43,321 bases of DNA from positions 35,959 through 79,279 of the forward strand of contig NZ_LT985751.1 of NCBI RefSeq assembly GCF_900290115.1. Direction: 5' to 3'. Under the pieces are notes generated by a model, which saw nothing but the letters and a program-made list of their open reading frames with translations, searched no databases and was not told the DNA's origin. A program made the translations under genes and the position numbers. Source of the DNA: Alistipes sp. Marseille-P5061 (GTDB lineage: Bacteria > Bacteroidota > Bacteroidia > Bacteroidales > Rikenellaceae). Below, piece by piece: positions 32,944 through 41,345 of the stretch (the first letter of the stretch is position 1; the number at the start of each line of letters is the position of its first letter).

Positions 32944-33311
32944 CGGGGGCGGCTGCGGCTGTTGGAGGAGGATTGTCGGCGGAGTTTGCCGCTGGACGGA
33001 GACGGCCGACAGACGGTGGAAAAGGACGCAAGGGCGGCGGAGTACTCTGCCGTCCGGAGGTGTATTGTCCCGGGGCGGAAAAGCAGCGGAGGCGAGCAAC
33101 AGCGGAACCGGGAGTAAAGCGGAACTAATGCGGAACTAAAAAGAGGGGAGGAAATTCCTGCGAATGGATTTCCTCCCCTCTTCTTAGTTATTGGGTTATT
33201 GGGCCGCTGACCGGCGGATTCCGGCGCGGCGGCTTATGCATCTCAGCCCGCGCCGCATCTCAGTCCGCTCCGTGCCCTGAAACATGCTGCGCCTCAGGGC
33301 CGTGCCGCGCC
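32944..33311. other. Spacer between convergent genes
   Basis: 368 bp without a gene between the KdsC-like gene and galE, which converge. It holds the bidirectional terminator at 33141-33182 and, next to galE, the echo repeats at 33239-33320. The remainder (32944-33130) is purine-rich with no recognised feature. Confidence 0.7.
33141..33182. terminator. Bidirectional terminator between KdsC-like gene and galE
   Basis: AAGAGGGGAGGAAAT (33141-33155) is exactly complementary to 33168-33182 around a 12-base loop. It lies between two convergent genes and has short T tracts on each side, so it likely ends both transcripts. Confidence 0.8.
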
Positions 33312-33320
33312 TCAGGCCAT
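33239..33320. repeat. 17-18 bp echoes of the galE stop region
   Basis: The minus-strand stop TCA (33312-33314, in GCGCCTCAGGCC) recurs at 33294 (GCGCCTCAGGGCC), 33260 (GCATCTCAGTCC) and 33243 (GCATCTCAGCCC). Distances of 18, 34 and 17 give a 17-18 bp period with one degenerate copy. Confidence 0.7.
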
Positions 33321-34349
33321 GCCGCGCAGATGCTTCTCCCAGGCCCAGGCCGAACGGAGCGTGTCGTCGAGCGAACGCTCGGCCTTCCACCCCAGCTCGG
33401 TGTTGGCATAGCTCGGGTCGGCCCAGATGGCCACGATGTCGCCCGCACGACGGCCGACAATCCGGTAGTTGAGCTTCACGCCGTTGGCCTGCTCGAAGCG
33501 GTGCACCAGCTCGAGCACCGAGACGCCGCGGCCGGTGCCGATGTTGAAGATTTCGTAGTCGGCCTTGCTGCGCCCCTCGACCATGCGCGCGATGGCCGTC
33601 ACGTGGGCCCGCGCCAGGTCCACCACGTCGATGTAGTCGCGGATGCACGAACCGTCGGGCGTCGGGTAGTCGTCGCCGAAGACGCTCAGACACTCGCGCA
33701 CGCCGGCGGCCGTCTGCGTGATGTAGGGGACGAGGTTCTGCGGCACGCCGCGCGGCAGCTCGCCGATGAGGGCCGAGGGGTGTGCCCCGATGGGGTTGAA
33801 GTAGCGCAGGGCGATGCCGCGCAGCCCGTCGTAGGCCGCCAGCGAATCGCGCAGGATGTCCTCGCACATCTGCTTGGTGTTGCCGTAGGGCGAGGTGGCC
33901 GGCTTGCGGGGCGTCTGCTCGGTGACGGGGAGTTTGTCGGCCTCGCCGTAGACGGTGCACGACGACGAGAAGACGATGTTGTGGCGTCCGAACTCGCGCA
34001 TGAGCCGGATGACGTTCATGAACGAGGTGAGGTTGTTGCGGTAGTACTCCAGCGGCTTGTGGACCGATTCGCCCACCGCCTTCGAGGCGGCGAAGTGAAT
34101 CACCGAGTCGAATTCATACTCTTCGAAGACCTTGCGGAAGGCCTCGTAGTCGCAGCAGTCGACCTGGACGAAGGGGACCTCGCGTCCGGTGATTTTGCGC
34201 ACCCCCTCGACGGCGCCCATGTCCGAGTTGGAGAGGTTGTCGACGATGACCACGTCATATCCCGCCTCGATGAGTTCGACCGAGGTGTGCGAGCCGATGT
34301 ATCCGGCGCCGCCGCTGACCAGCACGCACTTGTTCTTGTTCTGCTCCAT
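33312..34349 (-). CDS. galE: UDP-glucose 4-epimerase
   Basis: A 345 aa extended short-chain dehydrogenase that interconverts UDP-glucose and UDP-galactose with bound NAD. GGAGYIGSH (13-21) binds NAD. The catalytic Ser lies in SSSCTVYG (128-135), and Tyr155 and Lys159 in SPYGNTK. FNPIGAHPS and NIGTGRGVSV are also GalE-typical. ATG 34349 is preferred since upstream frame is low complexity. It is on the minus strand amid plus-strand genes and is a single gene. Confidence 0.95.
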   Translation of the reverse strand: MEQNKNKCVLVSGGAGYIGSHTSVELIEAGYDVVIVDNLSNSDMGAVEGVRKITGREVPFVQVDCCDYEAFRKVFEEYEFDSVIHFAASKAVGESVHKPLEYYRNNLTSFMNVIRLMREFGRHNIVFSSSCTVYGEADKLPVTEQTPRKPATSPYGNTKQMCEDILRDSLAAYDGLRGIALRYFNPIGAHPSALIGELPRGVPQNLVPYITQTAAGVRECLSVFGDDYPTPDGSCIRDYIDVVDLARAHVTAIARMVEGRSKADYEIFNIGTGRGVSVLELVHRFEQANGVKLNYRIVGRRAGDIVAIWADPSYANTELGWKAERSLDDTLRSAWAWEKHLRGMA

Positions 34350-34848
34350 AACCGTATAGTTTGATTGATAGTCGCTTGTCTCTCTGTTACCGCCCTCGGC
34401 CGGGCCGGTGGGGCGGGAGGGCCGCCGGCGTCTCCGTCTCCGGCCTCTGCCGCCGGGCCCCGCCGTTTGTCCCTTCGCCGACCCCCGTCGTCGGGCTCTG
34501 CGGGGCGGCCTCTGTCGGTTCTTCCGGTTGCCTCCGCCGCCGGGTTTGCCGGTTGCCTCTGCCGCCGGGCCCCGCCGGTCCCGTCGTCGGGCTCCCGCGC
34601 GGCCGCCTCTTCCGCCCGCCTCCGGTGCCTCCGTCTCCGGTCGCTGCACCGGCCTCAGGCGCCTCCGGGCTGCTGCCGCAAAATTAACGCTTTTCCCCCT
34701 ACGGCGGCGCGGTCGACGCCCGTTTTTTGAAGCCCGAACCTTCTGTTTTATCGAAAAACGATAAATAATTGTCGATATTTCGGAAATAATCCCTATATTT
34801 GCTCGTGATAAACCGTGACGGAACGTCACCCAAAACACTCTTTCCACC
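34350..34848. other. 499 bp divergent spacer
   Basis: From 34380 to 34680 the plus strand is pyrimidine-rich with recurring CCGCCGGGCCCCGCC-like units and no gene. From 34690 to 34848 the composition falls to a much lower GC and carries the ABC-exporter promoter. No recognised RNA. Confidence 0.65.
34769..34801 (+). promoter_or_regulatory. Promoter for the ABC exporter operon
   Basis: TTG (34769-34771), 22 bp, then TATATTTG (34794-34801), within a lower-GC region and 47 bp before the ATPase start. The -7 is a perfect match; the spacer is a little long. Confidence 0.65.
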
Positions 34849-35772
34849 ATGGACATTCTCAGCGTCGAGCACGTCTCGAAACGGTTTGCCGAACATACGG
34901 CTCTGGACGACGTCTCGCTCTCCATCCCCAAAGGTTCGGTCTACGGCCTGCTGGGCCCCAACGGCGCCGGCAAGACGACGCTCATCCGCATCATCAACCG
35001 CATCACGGCCCCCGACAGCGGCCGCGTCCTCTTCGACGGGCGCGACATCGCCCCCGAAGATGTCCGCCGCATCGGCTACCTGCCCGAGGAGCGCGGCCTC
35101 TACAAGAAGATGAAGGTGGGCGAGCAGGCCCTCTTCTTCGCCCGCCTCAAGGGGCTCTCGCGCCGCGAGGCGACCGCGCGGCTGAAGGAGTGGTTCGCCC
35201 GCTTCGGGATTGAGAACTGGTGGGACAAGCGCGTCGAGGAGCTCTCGAAGGGCATGGCCCAGAAGGTGCAGTTCATCGTCACGGTGCTGCACCGCCCCGA
35301 GCTGCTGATTTTCGACGAGCCCTTCTCGGGCTTCGACCCCATCAACGCCAACCTGCTCAAGGAGCAGATTATGGCGCTGCGCGACCAGGGGGCGACGGTC
35401 ATCTTCTCGACCCACAACATGTCGTCGGTCGAGGAGGTGTGCGACCACATCACCCTCATCAACAAGTCGCACAACATCCTCTCGGGGCGCGTCGACGACA
35501 TCCGCCGCCGCCACGGCAACAACATCTTCGAGCTCTACTACCGGGGCGACGAGGCGGCGCTGCGCGAGGCGCTCGCCCCGCTGTGCGAGGTGCTGGGCGC
35601 GGCCGACGAGCCGACGGCCGACTACTCCTCGCTCAAGCTCCACGTCGACGACGACGCCCGCGTGCGCGAGGTGATTCGCCGCGCCAACGAGGCGGTCGAG
35701 CTCCGCTCCTTCACCGAAATCATCCCCTCGATGAACGATATCTTCATCCGGGCGGTCAACGGCACGCTCTGA
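34849..35772 (+). CDS. ABC exporter ATPase (NatA-like)
   Basis: A 307 aa ATP-binding subunit for the ABC-2 permease two genes downstream. Walker A is GPNGAGKT (36-43), the signature LSKGM (132-136), Walker B LLIFDEP (152-158) and the switch His189 in STHN. GIENWWDKRVEELSKGMAQK, a NatA-type block, precedes Walker B. The last ~90 residues form a regulatory domain (DUF4162-like). NatAB exports sodium in Bacillus; the substrate here is unknown. Confidence 0.9.
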   Translation: MDILSVEHVSKRFAEHTALDDVSLSIPKGSVYGLLGPNGAGKTTLIRIINRITAPDSGRVLFDGRDIAPEDVRRIGYLPEERGLYKKMKVGEQALFFARLKGLSRREATARLKEWFARFGIENWWDKRVEELSKGMAQKVQFIVTVLHRPELLIFDEPFSGFDPINANLLKEQIMALRDQGATVIFSTHNMSSVEEVCDHITLINKSHNILSGRVDDIRRRHGNNIFELYYRGDEAALREALAPLCEVLGAADEPTADYSSLKLHVDDDARVREVIRRANEAVELRSFTEIIPSMNDIFIRAVNGTL

Positions 35773-35798
35773 GCCGCCGCCCGAAAAACCCTCCGGCC

Positions 35799-36326
35799 AT
35801 GAAAGCACGAATCCGAAACGCCCTCCGCCGCACGCTGCTTGCGGCTACCGTACTGCTTCTGCTGGGCTGCCTGCTCACGGGCGAGCGCCCCGACGGGAAG
35901 CTCTGGCTCGCCGTCGTCCTGCTGCTGGTGACCCACCTGCTCTCGCTCCGGGAGTCGCTGCGCGCCCCGCAGTCCGACGACGGGGCGGGACAATCCGCCG
36001 GCACCGCCTCCAAAACGACCGCCGCAGCACCCTCCGCCGGCAACCCCTCTGCCGGAACTCCGGCCGGCACCTCCGACGCCTCTGCTGCCGCTCCGGCCTC
36101 CGCGGGGGCCGCACGCCGCGACGAGTCGGCGCGCCCGGCTTGGCGCCGCAGCCTCACGGCGCCCCAGATTACGGGGCTGCTCCTCTTCGTCATCTCGGTC
36201 AACGAGGCACTGGCCTGCCTGCGCCTGATGGCCCGGGGCGGCGAGACGGCGCTGCCGCTGGCCCTTGCCGTGCTGCTCTCGGCGGGCGGCCTGTGGTATC
36301 TGGTGAGCCACGGAAAACAAGCATAG
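35799..36326 (+). CDS. Small membrane protein within the ABC operon
   Basis: A 175 aa protein, not assigned to a family. Hydrophobic segments at about 12-25 and 35-48, a disordered Ala/Gly/Thr/Ser/Pro linker (about 55-115), then two more segments (about 123-140 and 148-168). The gene lies 26 bp after the ATPase and 37 bp before the permease, so it is probably an accessory subunit. The low-complexity linker makes it less certain as a gene, but hydrophobic segments at both ends and the tight spacing favour it. Confidence 0.65.
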   Translation: MKARIRNALRRTLLAATVLLLLGCLLTGERPDGKLWLAVVLLLVTHLLSLRESLRAPQSDDGAGQSAGTASKTTAAAPSAGNPSAGTPAGTSDASAAAPASAGAARRDESARPAWRRSLTAPQITGLLLFVISVNEALACLRLMARGGETALPLALAVLLSAGGLWYLVSHGKQA

Positions 36327-36363
36327 GAACACAAACCGCAACTGCGAACAAGAGAAACTGACC

Positions 36364-37686
36364 ATGTCGAACATCTCCATCATCATCGGACGCGAGTTCA
36401 ACGAGCGCGTCCGCAAGAAATCCTTCATCATCACCACGCTGCTCATGCCCGTGCTGGTGCTCGCCCTGATGGCGGCGCCGGCCCTCATCATGCGCTTCTC
36501 GACGGGGGAGCTCAAGCGCATCGCCGTCATCGACGAGAGCGGACGGGTGGCCCCCGCGCTCGAAAGCGACGAGGAGTTCCGCTTCGAACCCACTGAGCTG
36601 ACCACCGACGAGGCGCGCCGCAGCCTTGAGGATGTCTACGGCATCCTCTACATCGGCCGCGACGTGATGACCAACCCCGACAACGTGCGCCTCTACCTCA
36701 ACGGCTCCTCGTCGCTCTCGGTTGAGGAGAACATCACCGGCCAGATTGAGGACATCATCGAGACGGAGAAGCTCAAGGCCTACCACATCGAGAACCTGCC
36801 GCAGATTCTCGACGAGGTGAAGACCACGGTTCACATGCAGACCTTCCGCAACGACGAGTCGCAGGAGGAGGATTCGCAGGCCCGCTCGTCGGTCATCGCC
36901 TCGGCTTCGGGCTTCGTGCTGGGGATGGTGCTCTACATGTTCCTGCTCATCTACGGCGGCATGGTCATGCAGTCGGTCATCGAGGAGAAGAACAACCGCG
37001 TGCTGGAGGTTGTGGTCTCGTCGGTGCGCCCCTTCGAGCTGATGATGGGTAAAATCCTGGGCGTGGCCTCGGTGGCCGTGGTCCAGATTCTGATTTGGGG
37101 CGTGCTGATTTGCGGCGTCGGGGCGCTGCTCATCCCCCACCTGATGCCCGCCGAGGTGATGGCCGGGGCGCAGGCCATGCAGCAGGGCGTGCCCGAAGCG
37201 GCGGCCCTCTCGGGCGTCAGCCCCGAGATGATGCAGGCCGTGGCGACGATGACCGACTTCGGCTATCTGGTCCAGATATTCGTCTGCCTGCTGCTCTTCG
37301 TCGTGGGGGGCTATCTGCTCTACTCGGCGATGTTCGCCGCCGTGGGCTCGGCCGTCGACAGCGTGCAGGACGCCCAGCAGCTGCAGACCCCCATCACCAT
37401 CCCCATCATCCTGGCCTTCCTGGTGATGGTCTCGGTGATGAAGGACCCCAACTCGCCGCTGGCCTTCTGGTTCTCGCTCATCCCCTTCACCTCGCCCGTG
37501 GTGATGATGGCGCGCATCCCCTACGGCATTCCCACGTGGGAGGTGGTCCTCTCGCTGGTGCTGCTCTACGCCTCGTTCGTGGCGATGGTCTGGCTGGCCG
37601 GCAAAATCTACCGCGTGGGTATCTTCATGTACGGCAAGAAGCCGACCTTCCGCGAGCTGCTCAAGTGGATGAAATACAAGTACTGA
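36364..37686 (+). CDS. ABC-2 type permease (NatB-like)
   Basis: A 440 aa inner-membrane subunit. One N-terminal segment (about 22-43) precedes a large external domain (about 50-170), then five or six segments (about 180-425), as in ABC-2 permeases of the NatB/YhaP type. SVIEEKNNRVLEVVVSSVRP is the family coupling motif. Only NatA-like ATPase and small membrane protein precede it. A terminator follows. Confidence 0.9.
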   Translation: MSNISIIIGREFNERVRKKSFIITTLLMPVLVLALMAAPALIMRFSTGELKRIAVIDESGRVAPALESDEEFRFEPTELTTDEARRSLEDVYGILYIGRDVMTNPDNVRLYLNGSSSLSVEENITGQIEDIIETEKLKAYHIENLPQILDEVKTTVHMQTFRNDESQEEDSQARSSVIASASGFVLGMVLYMFLLIYGGMVMQSVIEEKNNRVLEVVVSSVRPFELMMGKILGVASVAVVQILIWGVLICGVGALLIPHLMPAEVMAGAQAMQQGVPEAAALSGVSPEMMQAVATMTDFGYLVQIFVCLLLFVVGGYLLYSAMFAAVGSAVDSVQDAQQLQTPITIPIILAFLVMVSVMKDPNSPLAFWFSLIPFTSPVVMMARIPYGIPTWEVVLSLVLLYASFVAMVWLAGKIYRVGIFMYGKKPTFRELLKWMKYKY

Positions 37687-37726
37687 CCCCTCGGCCGGCA
37701 GGGTGCCGGCCCGGGTGCTGCAATCC

Positions 37727-37771
37727 GGCGGCGGAGCCCCTTGCGGGGAGCTCCGCCGCTTTTTTCGCACG
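37727..37771 (+). terminator. Terminator of the ABC exporter operon
   Basis: CGGCGGAG and CTCCGCCG pair, enclosing CCCC and GGGG around TTGC, with a 2-base bulge. The stem is followed by a run of six T residues. It lies about 40 bp after the permease stop. Confidence 0.88.
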
Positions 37772-37798
37772 CCGCGCGGTGCACCGTCCGGGACGACA

Positions 37799-37829
37799 TT
37801 TGCGAACTCGCACTTTTTCATTATCTTTG
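37799..37829 (+). promoter_or_regulatory. Canonical promoter for nrnA
   Basis: TTTG (37799-37802), exactly 19 bp, TATCTTTG (37822-37829), 24 bp before the nrnA ATG. This matches the Bacteroidetes sigma consensus completely and supports the taxonomic call. Confidence 0.85.
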
Positions 37830-37853
37830 CGATGGTATTGACAACCTCCCGCC

Positions 37854-38885
37854 ATGAATATTTCGCAAGACCGGATTGATGCCCTGCGCGCCCTGCTCGT
37901 TCGGCCCAGCCAGCAAATCGTGATTCTCTCGCACACCAACCCCGACGGCGACGCCATCGGCTCGTCGCTGGCCTGGAGCGACGTGCTCACCTCGATGGGC
38001 CACCGCGTAACCTGCATCGTCCCCAACAAATACCCCTACTTCCTCGACTGGATGCCCGGCATCGCCGACGTGGTCATCCACCGCACCGACACCGAGGGGC
38101 GCGCCGCCCGCGCCATCGCCGGGGCCGACATCATCTTCTGCCTCGACTTCAACGCCATCTCGCGGCTCGAGAACCTGAGCCAGGAGCTCGCCTCGAACAC
38201 CACGGCGCGCCGCGTGCTCATCGACCACCACCTCTCGCCCGTCGAGGAGTTCGACATCGCCTTCTCGCACCCCGAGTCGTCGAGCACCTGCTTCCTGGTC
38301 TATACGCTCATCGAGCGGATGTTCGGCACCGACGCCATCACGCTCAAGATGGCCGAGGAGCTCTACGTCGGGATGATGACCGACACGGGCAACTTCGCCT
38401 TCTCGTTCCTCACGCCCGAGCTGTTCCGCGCCGTGGCGGTGCTTGTCGAGAAGGGCATCCACATCCCGACGCTCCACAACAACGTCTACAACGCCTATAC
38501 CGAGGGGCGCGCGCGGCTCTTCGGCTACGCCATCAACCGCAAGATGGAGCTCATCGAGGATGGTACGGTGGCCTACATGTCGCTCAAGGAGAACGAGATG
38601 CGCCGCTTCCAGTTCCAGCAGGGCGACAGCGAGGGCTTCGTCAACTACGCGCTCACCATCAAGAAGGTGAAGATGTCGGCCATGTTCCTGGCCCACCGCA
38701 AGTTCATCCGCATCTCGCTCCGCTCGCGCGGCGACGTGGATGTCAACCTCTTCGCCCGCAAGTACTTCGACGGTGGCGGCCACAAGAATGCCGCCGGCGG
38801 CAAATCCTTCCTCACGATGGAGGAGACCATCGCCCACTACATCCGCTCGGTGCGCGAATTCGCCGAGCAGGGCGGACTGGGTTAA
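37854..38885 (+). CDS. nrnA: Oligoribonuclease / pAp phosphatase (DHH-DHHA1)
   Basis: A 343 aa phosphoesterase that degrades short RNAs (nanoRNA) and hydrolyses pAp to AMP. DHH motifs: HTNPDGDAIGSSLA (27-40), Asp98 in LDFN, DHH at 124-126, and Asp177 in MMTDTGN. The DHHA1 domain ends with GGGHKNAAGG (307-316), which binds nucleotide. pAp is a by-product of sulfate assimilation, a plausible link to a nearby YeiH transporter but not proof. The stop sits in a tandem GTTAACGTTAAC (38881-38892). Confidence 0.92.
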   Translation: MNISQDRIDALRALLVRPSQQIVILSHTNPDGDAIGSSLAWSDVLTSMGHRVTCIVPNKYPYFLDWMPGIADVVIHRTDTEGRAARAIAGADIIFCLDFNAISRLENLSQELASNTTARRVLIDHHLSPVEEFDIAFSHPESSSTCFLVYTLIERMFGTDAITLKMAEELYVGMMTDTGNFAFSFLTPELFRAVAVLVEKGIHIPTLHNNVYNAYTEGRARLFGYAINRKMELIEDGTVAYMSLKENEMRRFQFQQGDSEGFVNYALTIKKVKMSAMFLAHRKFIRISLRSRGDVDVNLFARKYFDGGGHKNAAGGKSFLTMEETIAHYIRSVREFAEQGGLG

Positions 38886-38906
38886 CGTTAACACCGCGCC
38901 CCGGGC

Positions 38907-39794
38907 ATGGACGACTTCCGACTCCGCGTCTTTCTGGCGGCGGCCCGCACGCTGAGCTTCACCCGGGCCGCCGAGGAGCTCTTCATCTCGCAGCCGGCCG
39001 TGAGCAAGCATGTCAACGCGCTCGAAACGGCCTACGGTGTGACGCTCTTCAACCGGCGGGGCAGCCGCCTCTGTCTGACGGCCGCGGGCGAGGTGCTGCT
39101 GGGGTGCGCCGAGCGGCTCGAGGCCGAGTACCGCCACCTGCAGTACGCCATGAGCCGCTGCACCGAGCGCCTCGAGGGGGAGCTGCGCCTGGGGGCCAGC
39201 ACGACCGTCGCCCAATACCTCCTGCCGCCGATTCTGGCCCGCTTCACTGCCCGCTATCCCCACCTTGACGTAACGCTTGCCTCGGGCAACAGCGACCAGA
39301 TTGAGCAGGCGCTCGAACGGGGCACCGTCGATTTGGGCATCGTCGAGAGCTTCAGCCACCGCCACGGGCTCTTCTACGACCCCTTCACCGAGGACGAGCT
39401 GGTGCTGGTCGCCCGCCCCGACGGGGCCTACGGCCGGCTCGAGAGCGTCACCCCCGAGCAGCTCTGCACGCTGCCGCTGGTCATGCGCGAAGGGGGCTCC
39501 GGGACGCTCGAGGTGACGGCCGCGGCGCTGGCCCGCGCCGGCATCCGGCTGCGGATGCTCCGGATTGTGATGCGGCTGGGGAGCACCGAGGGCATCAAGG
39601 CCTTCGTGCGCAACAGCGACACGCTGGCCATCGTCTCGGTCATTGCGGTGGTCGACGAGCTGCGGCGCGGCGAGCTGCGGGTGATTGACCTCGAGGGGCT
39701 TTCGCTGCGGCGCAGCTTCTCGTTCGTCCACCCGGCGGCCGAGCTTCCCGAATCGGTCCGCCGCTTCACGGACTTCGCCCGCGCCTCGCTCTGA
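38907..39794 (+). CDS. LysR-family transcriptional regulator
   Basis: A 295 aa regulator: an N-terminal winged helix (about 3-60, FLAAARTLSFTRAAEELFIS and QPAVSKHVNALE) and a C-terminal periplasmic-binding-type effector domain (about 90-290). In Escherichia coli a LysR-type gene (yeiE) flanks yeiH; here it precedes a YeiH-like gene 418 bp downstream, with three GTTAT/ATAAC half-sites in between, so yeiH is its likely target. Effector unknown. Starts 21 bp after nrnA. Confidence 0.9.
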   Translation: MDDFRLRVFLAAARTLSFTRAAEELFISQPAVSKHVNALETAYGVTLFNRRGSRLCLTAAGEVLLGCAERLEAEYRHLQYAMSRCTERLEGELRLGASTTVAQYLLPPILARFTARYPHLDVTLASGNSDQIEQALERGTVDLGIVESFSHRHGLFYDPFTEDELVLVARPDGAYGRLESVTPEQLCTLPLVMREGGSGTLEVTAAALARAGIRLRMLRIVMRLGSTEGIKAFVRNSDTLAIVSVIAVVDELRRGELRVIDLEGLSLRRSFSFVHPAAELPESVRRFTDFARASL

Positions 39795-39900
39795 GGGTTT
39801 GCAGGAGACCCCCGCCGAGCGTTCTCACTTCAAATTGGGCAGCCGCTTTGTAGCCCTTGCCCGCGTCTCCAGCGCTTCATCCTCTCCGCCCTGTTGCCCT

Positions 39901-39913
39901 GCGCCTCGCTCTG
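39901..39913. repeat. Echo of the lysR 3' end
   Basis: GCGCCTCGCTCTG occurs at 39781-39793, where it is the last codons of lysR and the first two bases of its stop, and again here exactly 120 bp downstream, with partial similarity extending a few bases upstream. Confidence 0.65.
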
Positions 39914-39924
39914 CTCCGCATCCC

Positions 39925-39966
39925 CGCGCCCCACACTCCGCGCCCCACACTCCGCGCCCCACGCCT
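39925..39966. repeat. 14 bp tandem repeat, three copies
   Basis: CGCGCCCCACACTC starts at 39925, 39939 and 39953; the third copy diverges at its end. Noncoding. Confidence 0.85.
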
Positions 39967-40061
39967 CCTCCTCTCGTCCCGTCCTGTCCCTGCCCGCAGC
40001 ACCGCGCCCCGTACCTCCAGCGTCCGTGCCTCCTCCTTTCCGCCCCTTTTCACCCTTCATT

Positions 40062-40087
40062 ATAACTTTTGGTTATCGCATATAACC
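40062..40087 (+). promoter_or_regulatory. Likely LysR-type operator for yeiH
   Basis: Half-sites ATAAC (40062-40066), GTTAT (40072-40076) and ATAAC (40082-40086) start exactly 10 bp apart, about one helical turn, and form two overlapping dyads; GGTTAT-CGCAT-ATAACC (40071-40087) is perfect. They end 9 bp before the -33 element, a usual place for LysR activator binding. The regulator gene is the one immediately upstream. Confidence 0.7.
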
Positions 40088-40096
40088 CTTTTTCGT

Positions 40097-40127
40097 TTTG
40101 ACAACTCCGCGCCGTTTCGTACTTTTG
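40097..40127 (+). promoter_or_regulatory. Canonical promoter for yeiH
   Basis: TTTG (40097-40100), exactly 19 bp, TACTTTTG (40120-40127), matching the Bacteroidetes consensus. Leader about 80 nt before the YeiH ATG. Confidence 0.85.
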
Positions 40128-40212
40128 CGGCGCAAAAGGGTCCGCCCGCCGCCCCGGCAGCCGCGCGCATTCCTCCCACCAAAAGAGAAAACACGAAAAA
40201 ACCCGAAAAGTC

Positions 40213-41307
40213 ATGATGGAAAAAGGTACCCGAGCCAACACCCTCCACGGCATCCTGCTCATTGCGCTCTTCTCGTTCGCGGCATTCTACATCGCCGAGA
40301 TTCCCTTCGTCCGCAGCCTCTCGTTCAGTCCGCTCATCGTCGGCATCATCCTCGGCATGCTCTACGCCAACAGCCTGCGCAACCGCCTGCCCGAGACGTG
40401 GGTCCCGGGCATCAAGTTCTGCACCAAGCAGCTGCTGCGCTGGGGCATCATCCTCTACGGCTTCCGTCTGACGCTGGCCCAGGTGGCCGCCGTGGGCGTT
40501 CCGGCCGTGGTGGTCGACCTGGTGGTGGTGACGGTGACCATCCTGGGCGGCGTGGCCCTCGGACGCCTCATGCGCATCGACCGCGACACGGCGCTGATGA
40601 CCTCGACGGGCAGCGCCATCTGCGGTGCGGCGGCCGTGCTGGGCGCCGAGCCGGTGGTCCGCTGCGAGGGCTACAAGACCGCCATCGCCGTCTCGACGGT
40701 GGTGATTTTCGGCACCCTCTCGATGTTCCTCTACCCGATTATGTACCGCACGGGGCTGCTCGAAGGACTCTCGGATACGGGCGTGGCCATCTATACGGGC
40801 AGCACGCTCCACGAGGTGGCCCACGTGGCCGGCGCCGGCAACGCCATGGACCCCACCGACTCGCTGGGCATCGCCGGTACGGCCACCATCACCAAGATGA
40901 TTCGCGTCATGATGCTGGCCCCCGTGCTCGTCATCATGAGCTTCGCGCTCTCGCGCCGCCGCCGCGAAACCGCCGCCGGCGCAGGAGCTTCGGCCGACGC
41001 CCCTGCGGGCAAGAGCCGCATCACGATTCCCTGGTTCGCCTTCGGATTCATCGGCGTCATCTGCCTCAATTCGCTGCTGCAGTACCTGCTGGGGGTCGAC
41101 TCCGTGAAGGAGATTCCGCTCAACGGCGCCATCGAGTACATTGACACCTTCCTGCTGACGATGGCCATGACGGCGCTCGGCACCGAGACGAGCATCGACA
41201 AGTTCCGCCAGGCGGGCGCCAAGCCCTTCCTGCTGGCCGGAGCGCTCTACCTCTGGCTGGTCGTGGGCGGCTATCTGGTGACCAAATACGTGGTTGAATG
41301 GTTGTAG
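40213..41307 (+). CDS. YeiH-family putative sulfate/sulfite exporter (UPF0324)
   Basis: A 364 aa polytopic membrane protein with about ten segments, family UPF0324/YeiH. Diagnostic blocks are SFSPLIVGIILGMLYANSL, IKFCTKQLLRWGIILYGFRL, ALMTSTGSAICGAAAV, YTGSTLHEVAHVAGAG and the end of the family TALGTETSIDKFRQAG. The family is annotated as a sulfate exporter by association, with the substrate poorly supported. The ATG pair at 40213/40216 are equally possible starts. LysR control is suggested by the operator upstream. Confidence 0.9.
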   Translation: MMEKGTRANTLHGILLIALFSFAAFYIAEIPFVRSLSFSPLIVGIILGMLYANSLRNRLPETWVPGIKFCTKQLLRWGIILYGFRLTLAQVAAVGVPAVVVDLVVVTVTILGGVALGRLMRIDRDTALMTSTGSAICGAAAVLGAEPVVRCEGYKTAIAVSTVVIFGTLSMFLYPIMYRTGLLEGLSDTGVAIYTGSTLHEVAHVAGAGNAMDPTDSLGIAGTATITKMIRVMMLAPVLVIMSFALSRRRRETAAGAGASADAPAGKSRITIPWFAFGFIGVICLNSLLQYLLGVDSVKEIPLNGAIEYIDTFLLTMAMTALGTETSIDKFRQAGAKPFLLAGALYLWLVVGGYLVTKYVVEWL

Positions 41308-41345
41308 GAGCCTCCGTCCCGGACGGGGCGGACTCCGCATACGAT

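Larger units (their letters stand above)
39795..40212. other. 418 bp regulatory spacer between lysR and yeiH
   Basis: A C-rich first part contains an echo of the lysR end and a 14 bp triplet repeat (39925-39966). The last 160 bp has lower GC and carries the operator and promoter of yeiH. No gene is seen. Confidence 0.75.
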
